A stretch of DNA of 64,000 bases from Roseovarius sp. (GTDB lineage: Bacteria; Pseudomonadota; Alphaproteobacteria; Rhodobacterales; Rhodobacteraceae): assembly GCA_002720475.1 (NCBI GenBank), contig PBIL01000005.1, positions 553,925 through 617,924 on the forward strand, in the 5' to 3' direction. The notes under the pieces were generated by a model. It made no database searches. It saw only the letters and a list, made by a program, of their open reading frames with translations, and had not been told where the DNA came from. A program made the translations under genes and the position numbers. Positions 1-6,964 of this stretch are shown one piece after another; the first letter of the stretch is position 1; every line of letters begins with the position of its first letter.

Positions 1-83
1 TGGCTCCCGAGGCTGCAATTAACTTGCGATTCACGCCTCCTATGCCTATATAGGGCTCAAAGGATTGGGCATTTCCCGGTCGA

Positions 84-125
84 CAAAGGGGTCCTGGAGC
101 TTCCGGGGCCCTTTTGTTTTTCTTT
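84..125 (+). terminator. Rho-independent terminator facing rightward
   Basis: Bases 84-98 pair with 102-116 around a three-base loop (99-101). This gives a stem of about 15 pairs with several G-T wobbles, followed by a T-rich run at 112-125. The T run is on the plus strand, so it most likely ends a plus-strand gene lying before the window. Bases 1-83 hold no gene that I can see. Confidence 0.6.
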
Positions 126-138
126 GCTTCGCAAGGGC

Positions 139-870
139 TTAAGGGAAGCATTTAAGTCCTCCCAACTTTGGGCGGATGATTTCGAAGGCGCGGTTCGGCT
201 GTCCGCGACGCAACCGCGACAGCGCAATCGGCCGCGCCGTCAGATCGGCCAGCTGAAGGCCCGAGGAGTTCGCGGCCTTCGGCATGAAGACCGGCTGGAA
301 GTCGAAGCGGCTGAAGTCATGCCGGCGATAACCCCAGTGGCTGTCGTTGCCGACGATGCGGCGAAATTCGAGCTCGAGTTCCCGGTCCTCCTTCGCGCCT
401 CGGCTCTCGAAGACGATGTGCACGGTCTTTCCATGCTGCCGTTCCCGGGTGAGCATCTCGTGCAGCCGTTCCATGCAGAAATGCATGGCGATCTCGTAGG
501 GGTTCCAGGGATTGACGTATTTCGCACGATGCGCCTGCTTGTCGATGACCGAAGCGAAGATCGTCATTGGCGCGGCCTCGATCAGGCCGTTGAGCCCGTC
601 GAAGAACCGCGCCCGCAGCGCCGGATCGGTGCGCAAGATACCGAAGGGGCCGAGGCTCTTGCGGATTTCGTGCTCGTGCAGCACGACCGAATCGTGCCCC
701 CAGATGTCGAACTTGAACTGCTGCATCGCGGGCACGATGACACCGTGATAATCGGCCTTGCGCATGACGCAGAAGACCAGCGCGAAGACGGGATATTGCG
801 GGTCGATGCTGACCATCCCGTGATCGCCGCTTTCGTCGGCATAGACGATGAAATCGGAAAACTCAGGCAA
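139..870 (-). CDS. DUF3800 domain protein, last gene of the hsd operon
   Basis: This is a 243-aa protein with the DUF3800 signature: an N-terminal YADESGDHG (residues 10-18) and a C-terminal LQLADL segment near residue 205. The family is found near restriction and other defence genes, but its biochemical role is not settled. The start codon overlaps the stop of the upstream hsdS by 8 bases, so the two genes are almost certainly co-translated. Its position where a restriction subunit would be expected makes it a candidate effector or accessory protein of the modification system; that is inference. The family assignment is firm and the function is not. Confidence 0.85.
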   Translation of the reverse strand: MPEFSDFIVYADESGDHGMVSIDPQYPVFALVFCVMRKADYHGVIVPAMQQFKFDIWGHDSVVLHEHEIRKSLGPFGILRTDPALRARFFDGLNGLIEAAPMTIFASVIDKQAHRAKYVNPWNPYEIAMHFCMERLHEMLTRERQHGKTVHIVFESRGAKEDRELELEFRRIVGNDSHWGYRRHDFSRFDFQPVFMPKAANSSGLQLADLTARPIALSRLRRGQPNRAFEIIRPKLGGLKCFP

Positions 871-2071
871 CCGGCGCCTCCGTCCTGACCCGCCATTCCC
901 CCGTCAGCAGCTTCTGCATCAGCCCGCGTTTCTGGCGGGTGAGGGCTTCGATTTCGGCGTGGATGAGGGTGAGTTCGGCGTTCGACGTGTTCACAACCTC
1001 CGCGATGGCCGCCTGTTCATCCGGGTCCATCGGAAGACGCAACTTGCCTTCAAGAAACTGGCTGTTGGTCACGGCGATGGTGTTTTTTGCACCCTTCTGC
1101 ACGAGGGGGCGCAGATAGTTCTTCGTGGCCACCGGCGACTCGAACAACGCATCAAGGATCACGCCAAGCGCGTGGATCTTGGGCGTGAACACGCCATAGA
1201 GGGGCGAGACGATCACCTCGCGGTCGACCTTGCTCTGCTTGATGATGCCAAGCGGGAAATCCCCTGTCGGGCTCTTCGTGTAAACGATGTCGCCGGGCAG
1301 GACGCGGTTGTAATGGTCCGTGCTGGCGGCGGAGAAGGACCGGCCGAGGTGCTCGATCTGGTTCACCAGCCCCTTGTGGACGGAAACCGAATAGACCTCC
1401 TCCTTGCCGGTCGACTTGAGGCCGTGTTCATGGAGCACCTCGCTGAGCCGCACTTCGCGCCATTCGCCGGAGAATCCGGGCAATCGCGCCTTGCCGGTGA
1501 AAAGATGGGTGCGGAACCAGGTGCGCAGCCGCGCCTTGGCGGTGCGCAGGGTGGTGAGGGCCTCCAGCGCGGCGTCCCAGGTCCGCAGGATCTCGGCGAT
1601 CTTGCGCTGTTCGGGGAGCGGGGGGAGTGGGATGGGAGTGGATTTCAAAAGCTCGGTATCAAGCCGCCCGGTTCCGTGGCCTGCACTATCGACGTGCCGG
1701 AGGATATCCTCCTTCCGGGCTGTCAACGCAATCGCGAGAAACTCAGGTTCCACATTCGATTTTGGAACAAGCGCTTTGATGTCCTGATTGAAGGCCACCG
1801 ACCTGTCACAGATCGTTATCGGCAGATCCTTGAATAGCCCCATGCCCCGGACGAGCACCAAGACCGACCCCGGCGGAACGACACGAACTGTCGAAGCCCC
1901 TTCTTCGGTTAGCGATAGACCGACGCCGTTCAGGCGTATGCCTTTCATATCTTTGACAGTGACCCACGGGATGGAACCGCCCCAATAGTCCGCGCGAGCT
2001 TTGTTCGGCGTTGCACCAGAATGGATCACCGCCACATCTGAGATTGGTGCCGTTGCCCACCCCTCAAGCAT
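863..2071 (-). CDS. hsdS: Type I restriction-modification specificity subunit HsdS (two target-recognition domains)
   Basis: This 402-aa protein has the normal HsdS architecture. An N-terminal recognition domain is followed by the conserved PLPPLPEQRKIAEIL spacer helix near residue 155. A second recognition domain is followed by a terminal helix (QKRGLMQKLLTGEWRV). It would select the DNA target for HsdM methylation. The start at 2071 is chosen because ATG overlaps the hsdM stop by 8 bases and the protein then begins at the first recognition domain. The open frame extends upstream into hsdM, but that extension reads as a hsdM shadow. Confidence 0.92.
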   Translation of the reverse strand: MLEGWATAPISDVAVIHSGATPNKARADYWGGSIPWVTVKDMKGIRLNGVGLSLTEEGASTVRVVPPGSVLVLVRGMGLFKDLPITICDRSVAFNQDIKALVPKSNVEPEFLAIALTARKEDILRHVDSAGHGTGRLDTELLKSTPIPLPPLPEQRKIAEILRTWDAALEALTTLRTAKARLRTWFRTHLFTGKARLPGFSGEWREVRLSEVLHEHGLKSTGKEEVYSVSVHKGLVNQIEHLGRSFSAASTDHYNRVLPGDIVYTKSPTGDFPLGIIKQSKVDREVIVSPLYGVFTPKIHALGVILDALFESPVATKNYLRPLVQKGAKNTIAVTNSQFLEGKLRLPMDPDEQAAIAEVVNTSNAELTLIHAEIEALTRQKRGLMQKLLTGEWRVRTEAPVA

Positions 2072-3581
2072 CAACACCCAGCTCCCGCAGATAGCCCGCC
2101 ATCTTCGCCCGGACCTCGGCCAGTTCGGCCTCGATCCGCAGGATGTCCTTCTGCACGGCGGCCACGTCGATCTCCTCCTCGGGCTCGAAGGTGTCCACAT
2201 AGCGGGGGATGTTGAGGTTATAGCCGTTCTCGGCGATCTCCTCGCGCACCGCCCGGTGCGAATAGCGCTCGACCTCGGCGCGCTCGCGATACGTCCGCAC
2301 GATCTTCTCGATATGCGCGTCCTCCAAGAGGTTCTGCTTCTTGCCGGGGGTGAACTCGCGGCTGGCGTCGATGAAGAGCACGTCGCGCACATCCTCGCGC
2401 GCGCCGCCTTCCTCGCGCGCCCGGTCAAAGACCAGGATCGCGACGGGAATGCCGGTGGTGGTGAAGAGGTTGGCGGGCAGGCCGATCACGGCATCGAGCA
2501 GGTTTTCCTCGATGAGCCTCTCGCGGATGCGCCCCTCGGCCCCGCCGCGGAACAGCACGCCATTGGGCACGATCACCGCCACCCGGCCGGACTGGCGCTT
2601 GGCGGTCTCGATCATGTGGGTGATGAAGGCATAATCGCCTTTGGATTTGGGCGGGATGCCGCGCCAGAACCGGCCCCAGGGGTCGGCCTCGGCATTCTCG
2701 TGGCCCCATTTGTCGAGGCTGAAGGGTGGGTTGGCCAGCACCACGTCGAAGCGCATCAGGTGATCGCCCTCGACCAGCGCGGGGCTGTTGAGCGTGTCGC
2801 ACCATTCGATGCGGGCGGCGTCGCGGGCATGCAGGAACATGTTCATCCGCGCCAGCGCCCAGGTGGCGCCGTTCACCTCCTGCCCGAAGAGGGCGTAGTT
2901 GTCGGACCCGACCTCCTGGCTGGCCCAGATCAGGAGCGAGCCCGAGCCGCAGGCAGGGTCGCAGATGGTGTTGCCGGGCTTGGGGGCGGCGAGCTTGGCG
3001 AGCAGGCGCGAGACCGGCGCGGGGGTGTAGAACTCACCCGCCTTCTTGCCGGCGTCGGAGGCGAATTTCGAGATCAGGTAGATGTAGCATTCGCCGATGA
3101 TGTCCTCGTTGACCCGGCTGGGGCGCAGGTCAAGCTCGGGCTTGGCGAAATCCTCGAGCAGGTTCTTGAGGCGGCGGTTGCGGTCCTTGGGGCGGCCGAG
3201 ATTGGCCTCGGAGTTGAAGTCGATGTTGCGGAAGACGCCCTCGAGCTTGGCGCGGTTCGCGTCCTCGATCTTCTCCAGCGCGATGTTGATCAGCTCGCCG
3301 ATGTTGGGCTCGTTGCGCTGCGCGTAGAGGTCGTAGAAGCTGGCTCCCTCGGGCAGGATGAAGCGTTCGCGTTCAAGGCGGCGGCGGATGCGGATTTCAT
3401 CCTCGCCATACTGCCTGCGGTAGGCTTCGGCGTGGTCGTTCCAGAGGTCCGAGATGTATTTCAGGAACAACATCACGAGGATGTAGTCCTTGTATTGCGC
3501 GGGATCGACGGCGCCGCGGAAGGTGTCGCAGGCGGCCCATGCGGCGTTGTTCACCTGGTCCTGGGTGATCTGGTCGGTCAT
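2064..3581 (-). CDS. hsdM: Type I DNA methyltransferase subunit HsdM
   Basis: This is a 505-aa N6-adenine methyltransferase subunit of a type I system. It has the N-terminal helical domain, GEFYTP (182-187), the S-adenosylmethionine motif DPACGSG (208-214) and catalytic NPPF (284-287). The length is normal for the family. It overlaps the upstream half-HsdS stop by 4 bases and the downstream HsdS start by 8 bases, so all are one operon. No HsdR follows or precedes within the window. Methylation by HsdM with HsdS is therefore supported, while cleavage is not. Confidence 0.95.
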   Translation of the reverse strand: MTDQITQDQVNNAAWAACDTFRGAVDPAQYKDYILVMLFLKYISDLWNDHAEAYRRQYGEDEIRIRRRLERERFILPEGASFYDLYAQRNEPNIGELINIALEKIEDANRAKLEGVFRNIDFNSEANLGRPKDRNRRLKNLLEDFAKPELDLRPSRVNEDIIGECYIYLISKFASDAGKKAGEFYTPAPVSRLLAKLAAPKPGNTICDPACGSGSLLIWASQEVGSDNYALFGQEVNGATWALARMNMFLHARDAARIEWCDTLNSPALVEGDHLMRFDVVLANPPFSLDKWGHENAEADPWGRFWRGIPPKSKGDYAFITHMIETAKRQSGRVAVIVPNGVLFRGGAEGRIRERLIEENLLDAVIGLPANLFTTTGIPVAILVFDRAREEGGAREDVRDVLFIDASREFTPGKKQNLLEDAHIEKIVRTYRERAEVERYSHRAVREEIAENGYNLNIPRYVDTFEPEEEIDVAAVQKDILRIEAELAEVRAKMAGYLRELGVDA

Positions 3582-4171
3582 CGGGCAATGTCCTTGTGTT
3601 CGGCGGTGCGGGCGGCGTGATGAAGAATGGCGCTCATGTATTGGGTGCGTCTTTCGGCGAGGTCCTGCAAGAGTTGCATTTCACGCGCCGCGAGTGCGCT
3701 GAGCGTGACGATCCGCCGTTGCGCGTGGAGATCCGGCACCGGGATGTCGAGGCGTTCCAGCGCGCGCATTGGGATCATTCTGAGGCTCGTTCCTTGAGCG
3801 TCGGCTGCAAGCGTGCGTTGCGCGAGTGGTTGATTGATGGCCCAGGCGAGGTATTCCGGCAGGATGCGCGCGCGGTCGGGGCGGATGACAACCAGCGGCA
3901 CGATGACGGCGATGGGCTCGGGCAGGTCCTGGGGAATTGCGACCGCGGTGTTCGGCTCGCCGCGCGAACGAAACACCACCTCACCTCCGCTCGCGAGGTA
4001 TCGGTCGGGAAGCTCGCCCAAGTCGTATCGCTGCAGGTCTGCCGCCGGGATATCGCCACTGGCGCCCACGTCGCGCAACTGCAGCGCGGGAGTGCCGCCA
4101 TCAGCCTGCGGCACGAGCCTGCCGCGCGCGGTGTATCCGGAGTGAATGTCAGATAGCTCGGAGAGCCGCAT
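3578..4171 (-). CDS. HsdS-like half specificity subunit (single recognition domain)
   Basis: This protein of about 197 aa contains one HsdS-type recognition domain. It has the start signature LSDIHSGYT, a central RSRGEPNTAV segment, and an ending LDIPVPDLHAQRRIVTLSALAAREMQLLQDL like the conserved HsdS spacer. Full HsdS proteins carry two such domains, so this is half-sized. It could pair with itself or with the neighbouring full HsdS, giving different target specificities. The start at 4171 is preferred because AGAGGG lies just upstream; an ATG at 4192 is also in frame. The gene overlaps hsdM by 4 bases. Confidence 0.8.
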   Translation of the reverse strand: MRLSELSDIHSGYTARGRLVPQADGGTPALQLRDVGASGDIPAADLQRYDLGELPDRYLASGGEVVFRSRGEPNTAVAIPQDLPEPIAVIVPLVVIRPDRARILPEYLAWAINQPLAQRTLAADAQGTSLRMIPMRALERLDIPVPDLHAQRRIVTLSALAAREMQLLQDLAERRTQYMSAILHHAARTAEHKDIAR

Positions 4172-4179
4172 GCAGAGCC

Positions 4180-4201
4180 CTCTGTTAGGCAATTTACAGA
4201 G
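4180..4201. promoter_or_regulatory. Operator-like palindrome 1 at the hsd promoter
   Basis: CTCTGT (4180-4185) and ACAGAG (4196-4201) form an inverted repeat. It overlaps the -10 box and the leader of the hsd operon. Its core CTGTTAGGCAATTTACAG resembles the second palindrome at 4242-4258. Confidence 0.45.
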
Positions 4202-4229
4202 GAATAAGCGACAACCTAGGCCGAGTCAA
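4201..4229 (-). promoter_or_regulatory. Sigma70-like promoter of the hsd operon
   Basis: On the minus strand TTGACT (4224-4229) and TATTCC (4201-4206) are separated by 17 bases and lie just upstream of the half-hsdS start. The -35 box is a good match and the -10 box a fair one. The promoter sits between two related palindromes, suggesting regulation. Confidence 0.5.
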
Positions 4230-4241
4230 CTGAGAGTGATG

Positions 4242-4258
4242 CTGTAGGGAAATTACAG
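4242..4258. promoter_or_regulatory. Operator-like palindrome 2 upstream of the hsd promoter
   Basis: CTGTAGGGAAATTACAG contains the inverted arms CTGTA and TACAG. It lies upstream of the -35 box and overlaps the stop codon of the convergent small gene. It is a near copy of palindrome 1, about 60 bases away centre to centre. Confidence 0.45.
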
Positions 4259-4633
4259 AAAAAATCGCAAGCGCTGCCCCTCCCACTCCACCGGAAACCC
4301 CTGCAGCAACCGCCTGAGCGTCACCTCGGGTCCCTGGCGCCCCTCCAGGATCGACTCGACGGTATCGGGCGCGAGCAGCGTAAGCCGGAGGACGCGGGTC
4401 ATGTAGGACGGTGCGATCCCCTCTCGTTCGGCCAATTCAGCGATGGTGGCGAACTCGCCCGATTCCAGCATGCGTTTCCAGCGGAAGGCGCGGGCGAGCG
4501 CCTTGATCAGGGTGCTGTCGGTCCGGCGCTGCACCGGTGCGCCGTCGGGCAGTTGCACCTCCTTGCGCCCTCCGCGCTTGGTGATGTGGAATGGAACGCG
4601 GATGGTGATGGTGTCGGGTGTGGCTCTGGTCAT
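4253..4633 (-). CDS. Small helix-turn-helix protein at the end of the recombinase operon
   Basis: This 126-aa protein has a predicted helix-turn-helix around residues 65-90 (IAELAEREGIAPSYMTRVLR) and a basic N-terminal part with ITKRGGRKEV. Proteins of this kind regularly follow serine recombinases in alphaproteobacterial phage elements; I know of no proven function. The start at 4633 overlaps the recombinase stop by 4 bases (ATGA). A regulator or accessory DNA-binding role in recombination is inference. It could also bind the twin palindromes found just beyond its stop codon. Confidence 0.75.
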   Translation of the reverse strand: MTRATPDTITIRVPFHITKRGGRKEVQLPDGAPVQRRTDSTLIKALARAFRWKRMLESGEFATIAELAEREGIAPSYMTRVLRLTLLAPDTVESILEGRQGPEVTLRRLLQGFPVEWEGQRLRFFL

Positions 4634-5937
4634 GCGGCTCGTTTCCTTCCGCCTGCCAGCATCTCGCGCGCAAGGCCGCGCAGCCCATCCACCCGTAGCC
4701 GGATATCCAGCCCCTCGGTGCCAATGTCGATCCGCTCGACCAGCAGCGCCACGATCCGCGCCTGCTCGGCGGGGAAGAGTTCGTCCCACAGCGGGTCCAG
4801 CTGCTGCAGGGCCGTGCAGGCGTCGGCTTCGGTAATGCCATCGGCGTGGACACGTGCAGCTTTCCACGTCCCAGCCACGATCTCCGGCTGGCGGAACACG
4901 GCGCGGAGCTGGTCTATGACGGCGCCCTCGATTTCACCGGCGGGTACGCGGCCAACCGGGCAGGATCCGGCGCCGTGCTTCAACACCGTCTGGCTGACAT
5001 AGTAGCGGTAGAGCTTGCCGCCCTTGCGGGTATGCGTCGGTGAGAAGGCCGCTCCATCCGGGCCATAGAGCTGCCCCTTCAGCAGTGCGGGCGTATCGGC
5101 CCGGGTGCGCGCGGCGCGCTTGCGGGGGCTTTCCTGCAGGATGGCGTGCACCCGGTCCCACGTTTCGCGGTCGATGATGGCGTCGTGCTCGCCGGGATAG
5201 CTCTGCCCCTTGTGCACCGCCTCGCCTATGTAGGCGCGGTTGTTCAGCATGCGGTACAGGTATTTCTTGTCGATCCGGTTGCCCTTGGGGGTACGCAAAC
5301 CACGTTTCTCAACCTCGCGGGCCAGTTCCGTGCCCGACCCGATCTCGAGGAAGCGGGCGAAGATCCAGCGCACATGTTCGGCGCGCTCGTCGTCGATCAC
5401 CAGTTTGCGGTTCTCGACGCGATAGCCGTAGGGCGGCACCCCGCCCATCCATATCCCCTTCTTGCGGGAGGCCGTGACCTTGTCGCGGATGCGTTCGGCC
5501 GTCACTTCGCGCTCGAACTGGGCGAAGCTGAGCAGGATGTTCAGCGTCAGCCGACCCATCGAAGTGGTGGTGTTGAAGCTCTGCGTGACCGAGACGAAGG
5601 TCACGTCGTTGCGGTCGAACACCTCGACCAGCTTGGCGAAGTCGGCGAGAGAGCGGCTTAACCGGTCGATCTTGTAGACAACGACCACATCGACCAGCCC
5701 GTCCTCAATGTCGGCAATCAGCCGCTGCAGGCCGGGCCGCTCCAGCGTGCCGCCGGAGATGCCGCCGTCGTCATAGCGGTCGCGCACCAGCACCCATCCC
5801 TCGGAGCGCTGGCTGGCGATGTAAGCCTCGCAGGCCTCGCGCTGCGCGTCGAGCGAGTTGAACTCCTGCTCCAGCCCTTCCTCGGAGGACTTGCGGGTGT
5901 AGACAGCGCAGCGGCGCTTGATTTTCACATCGCTCAT
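4630..5937 (-). CDS. Large serine recombinase (site-specific integrase/resolvase family)
   Basis: This 435-aa protein starts with a resolvase catalytic domain. It has the nucleophile motif YTRKSS (13-18), the partner arginine motif KIDRLSR near residue 95, and FAQFEREVTAERI near 135. A recombinase domain (VPPYGYRV onward) and a C-terminal zinc-ribbon-like part with YRYYVSQ follow. It would cut and rejoin attachment sites and is the only integrase candidate for the prophage to its right. The start at 5937 overlaps the DUF2924 stop by 4 bases; the longer open frame upstream is a shadow. Confidence 0.92.
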   Translation of the reverse strand: MSDVKIKRRCAVYTRKSSEEGLEQEFNSLDAQREACEAYIASQRSEGWVLVRDRYDDGGISGGTLERPGLQRLIADIEDGLVDVVVVYKIDRLSRSLADFAKLVEVFDRNDVTFVSVTQSFNTTTSMGRLTLNILLSFAQFEREVTAERIRDKVTASRKKGIWMGGVPPYGYRVENRKLVIDDERAEHVRWIFARFLEIGSGTELAREVEKRGLRTPKGNRIDKKYLYRMLNNRAYIGEAVHKGQSYPGEHDAIIDRETWDRVHAILQESPRKRAARTRADTPALLKGQLYGPDGAAFSPTHTRKGGKLYRYYVSQTVLKHGAGSCPVGRVPAGEIEGAVIDQLRAVFRQPEIVAGTWKAARVHADGITEADACTALQQLDPLWDELFPAEQARIVALLVERIDIGTEGLDIRLRVDGLRGLAREMLAGGRKRAA

Positions 5938-6383
5938 GCGCGCCTCCGCGATTTCAACCCGAAGAAGACCCAGCCGTTCCAGCGCGTGCCGGTGATCGCA
6001 CGGGCGATGGCCGACAGTGACTTGTAGGGCCGACCCTGCCATTCGAAGCCATCGGCGGTGACGGTGACTACATGCTCCACCCCCTGCCATTCGCGGATCA
6101 GGCGCGTGCCCGCAATGGGCGTCAGGTCGGCCCGGACGCGGCTCTTCTTGCGATCACCGCCGTCCAATTCCTCGCCCAGCCTTTCCAGGCGTTTCACCGT
6201 CTCGGGCTTCAGCCCACCGTAGGCGAGTTCCTGTATGCGATAGGCCAGCCGGCTTTCGAGATATCGCCGGTTGAAGGGCGGCGGCTCGCTGTCGAACAGC
6301 TCGCGCCATTGCGCCTTCAACTCGGGCGTCTTCATGGTCTTGAGCGCAGCCAGGCGCGCGGGGATGGGATCGTGCGTGTTCAT
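5934..6383 (-). CDS. DUF2924 domain protein
   Basis: This 149-aa basic protein belongs to DUF2924, recognisable by LKAQWRELFDSEPPPFNRRYLESRLAYRIQELAYGG split over the first half and by GTRLIREWQGVEHVV in the second half. The family almost always lies directly upstream of a serine recombinase in alphaproteobacterial prophages, as here. A directionality or DNA-binding accessory role is plausible but not demonstrated. The gene overlaps both neighbours by a few bases, so it is in the recombinase operon. Confidence 0.85.
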   Translation of the reverse strand: MNTHDPIPARLAALKTMKTPELKAQWRELFDSEPPPFNRRYLESRLAYRIQELAYGGLKPETVKRLERLGEELDGGDRKKSRVRADLTPIAGTRLIREWQGVEHVVTVTADGFEWQGRPYKSLSAIARAITGTRWNGWVFFGLKSRRRA

Positions 6384-6583
6384 GCGGTCCTCCGGTTGGT
6401 TGGACCTGCACTACCGCTCTGGTCGCGTGAGTTGTGTAGCGGAAATTCTCCCTTCTCCGAAAAGAGTTGCCCGTTCTCCCGCATCCGCAGGCGGACCAGC
6501 CCGGCGGCCAGCAGGCGGCAGAGTTCCGCGCGGCGCTCGGCAGGGGACAGCATGTCGGGTGGCAGGGGATTGGGGCGTTTCAT
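6380..6583 (-). CDS. Small protein heading the recombinase operon
   Basis: This 67-aa protein begins MKRPNPLPPDMLSPAERRAE and has an arginine-rich helical core (ELCRLLAAGLVRLRMR). Proteins with the PPDMLSPAER motif are common partners of DUF2924 and recombinase genes, but the function is unknown. The stop overlaps the start of the DUF2924 gene by 4 bases. An earlier in-frame start at 6712 exists, but the added residues do not look like this family. Confidence 0.65.
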   Translation of the reverse strand: MKRPNPLPPDMLSPAERRAELCRLLAAGLVRLRMRENGQLFSEKGEFPLHNSRDQSGSAGPTNRRTA

Positions 6584-6964
6584 GGGATCACGGTGTGCCT
6601 TCCTGGGAGATTCCCATGAGAAAAGCCATCCGCGGCGCCGGGATGGGACGGGTGCCACGCCAAACAGAACGTAATGCGAACATTTTTGCTTGTGCTTCCG
6701 ACAGCGCGCCACAATTATCTGAGGTTGAGTCGCTGTCGAGCAGCTATTGGTTGAGGTGAGTTCATGCCCCGCGCCGATTACCCGGAACGATCAGATTGTC
6801 AGGCTATCGTCACGCTTGCCCCCCACGCCTCGTCTGGGCGCGGCTCCGTGCACAATTTGAACGATCGCGACAATGATCTGAGGACAATGCGAGCGACCCC
6901 CGCGTTTTGCGGGCGAGTTCTTGCGCGTTCGCATGGTCGCTATTTCCACTTCCCGGAGACTTGA
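6584..6964. other. Divergent intergenic region without a gene
   Basis: This stretch of about 380 bases separates the leftward recombinase operon from the rightward 736-aa gene. It must hold both promoters, but I could not pick a convincing -35/-10 pair. The only clear signal is GGAG about 7 bases before the ATG at 6965. Short open frames here look like chance. Confidence 0.5.

Noticed and set aside
2001-3620. Plus-strand open frame of 539 codons opposite hsdM
   Set aside because: It is a shadow of hsdM, which has all catalytic motifs on the minus strand.
6900-6940. GTTC repeats like a LexA box upstream of the 736-aa gene
   Set aside because: The spacing in GTTC-TTGCGC-GTTC is 6, not the 7 bases of the alphaproteobacterial SOS box, and no other support was seen.
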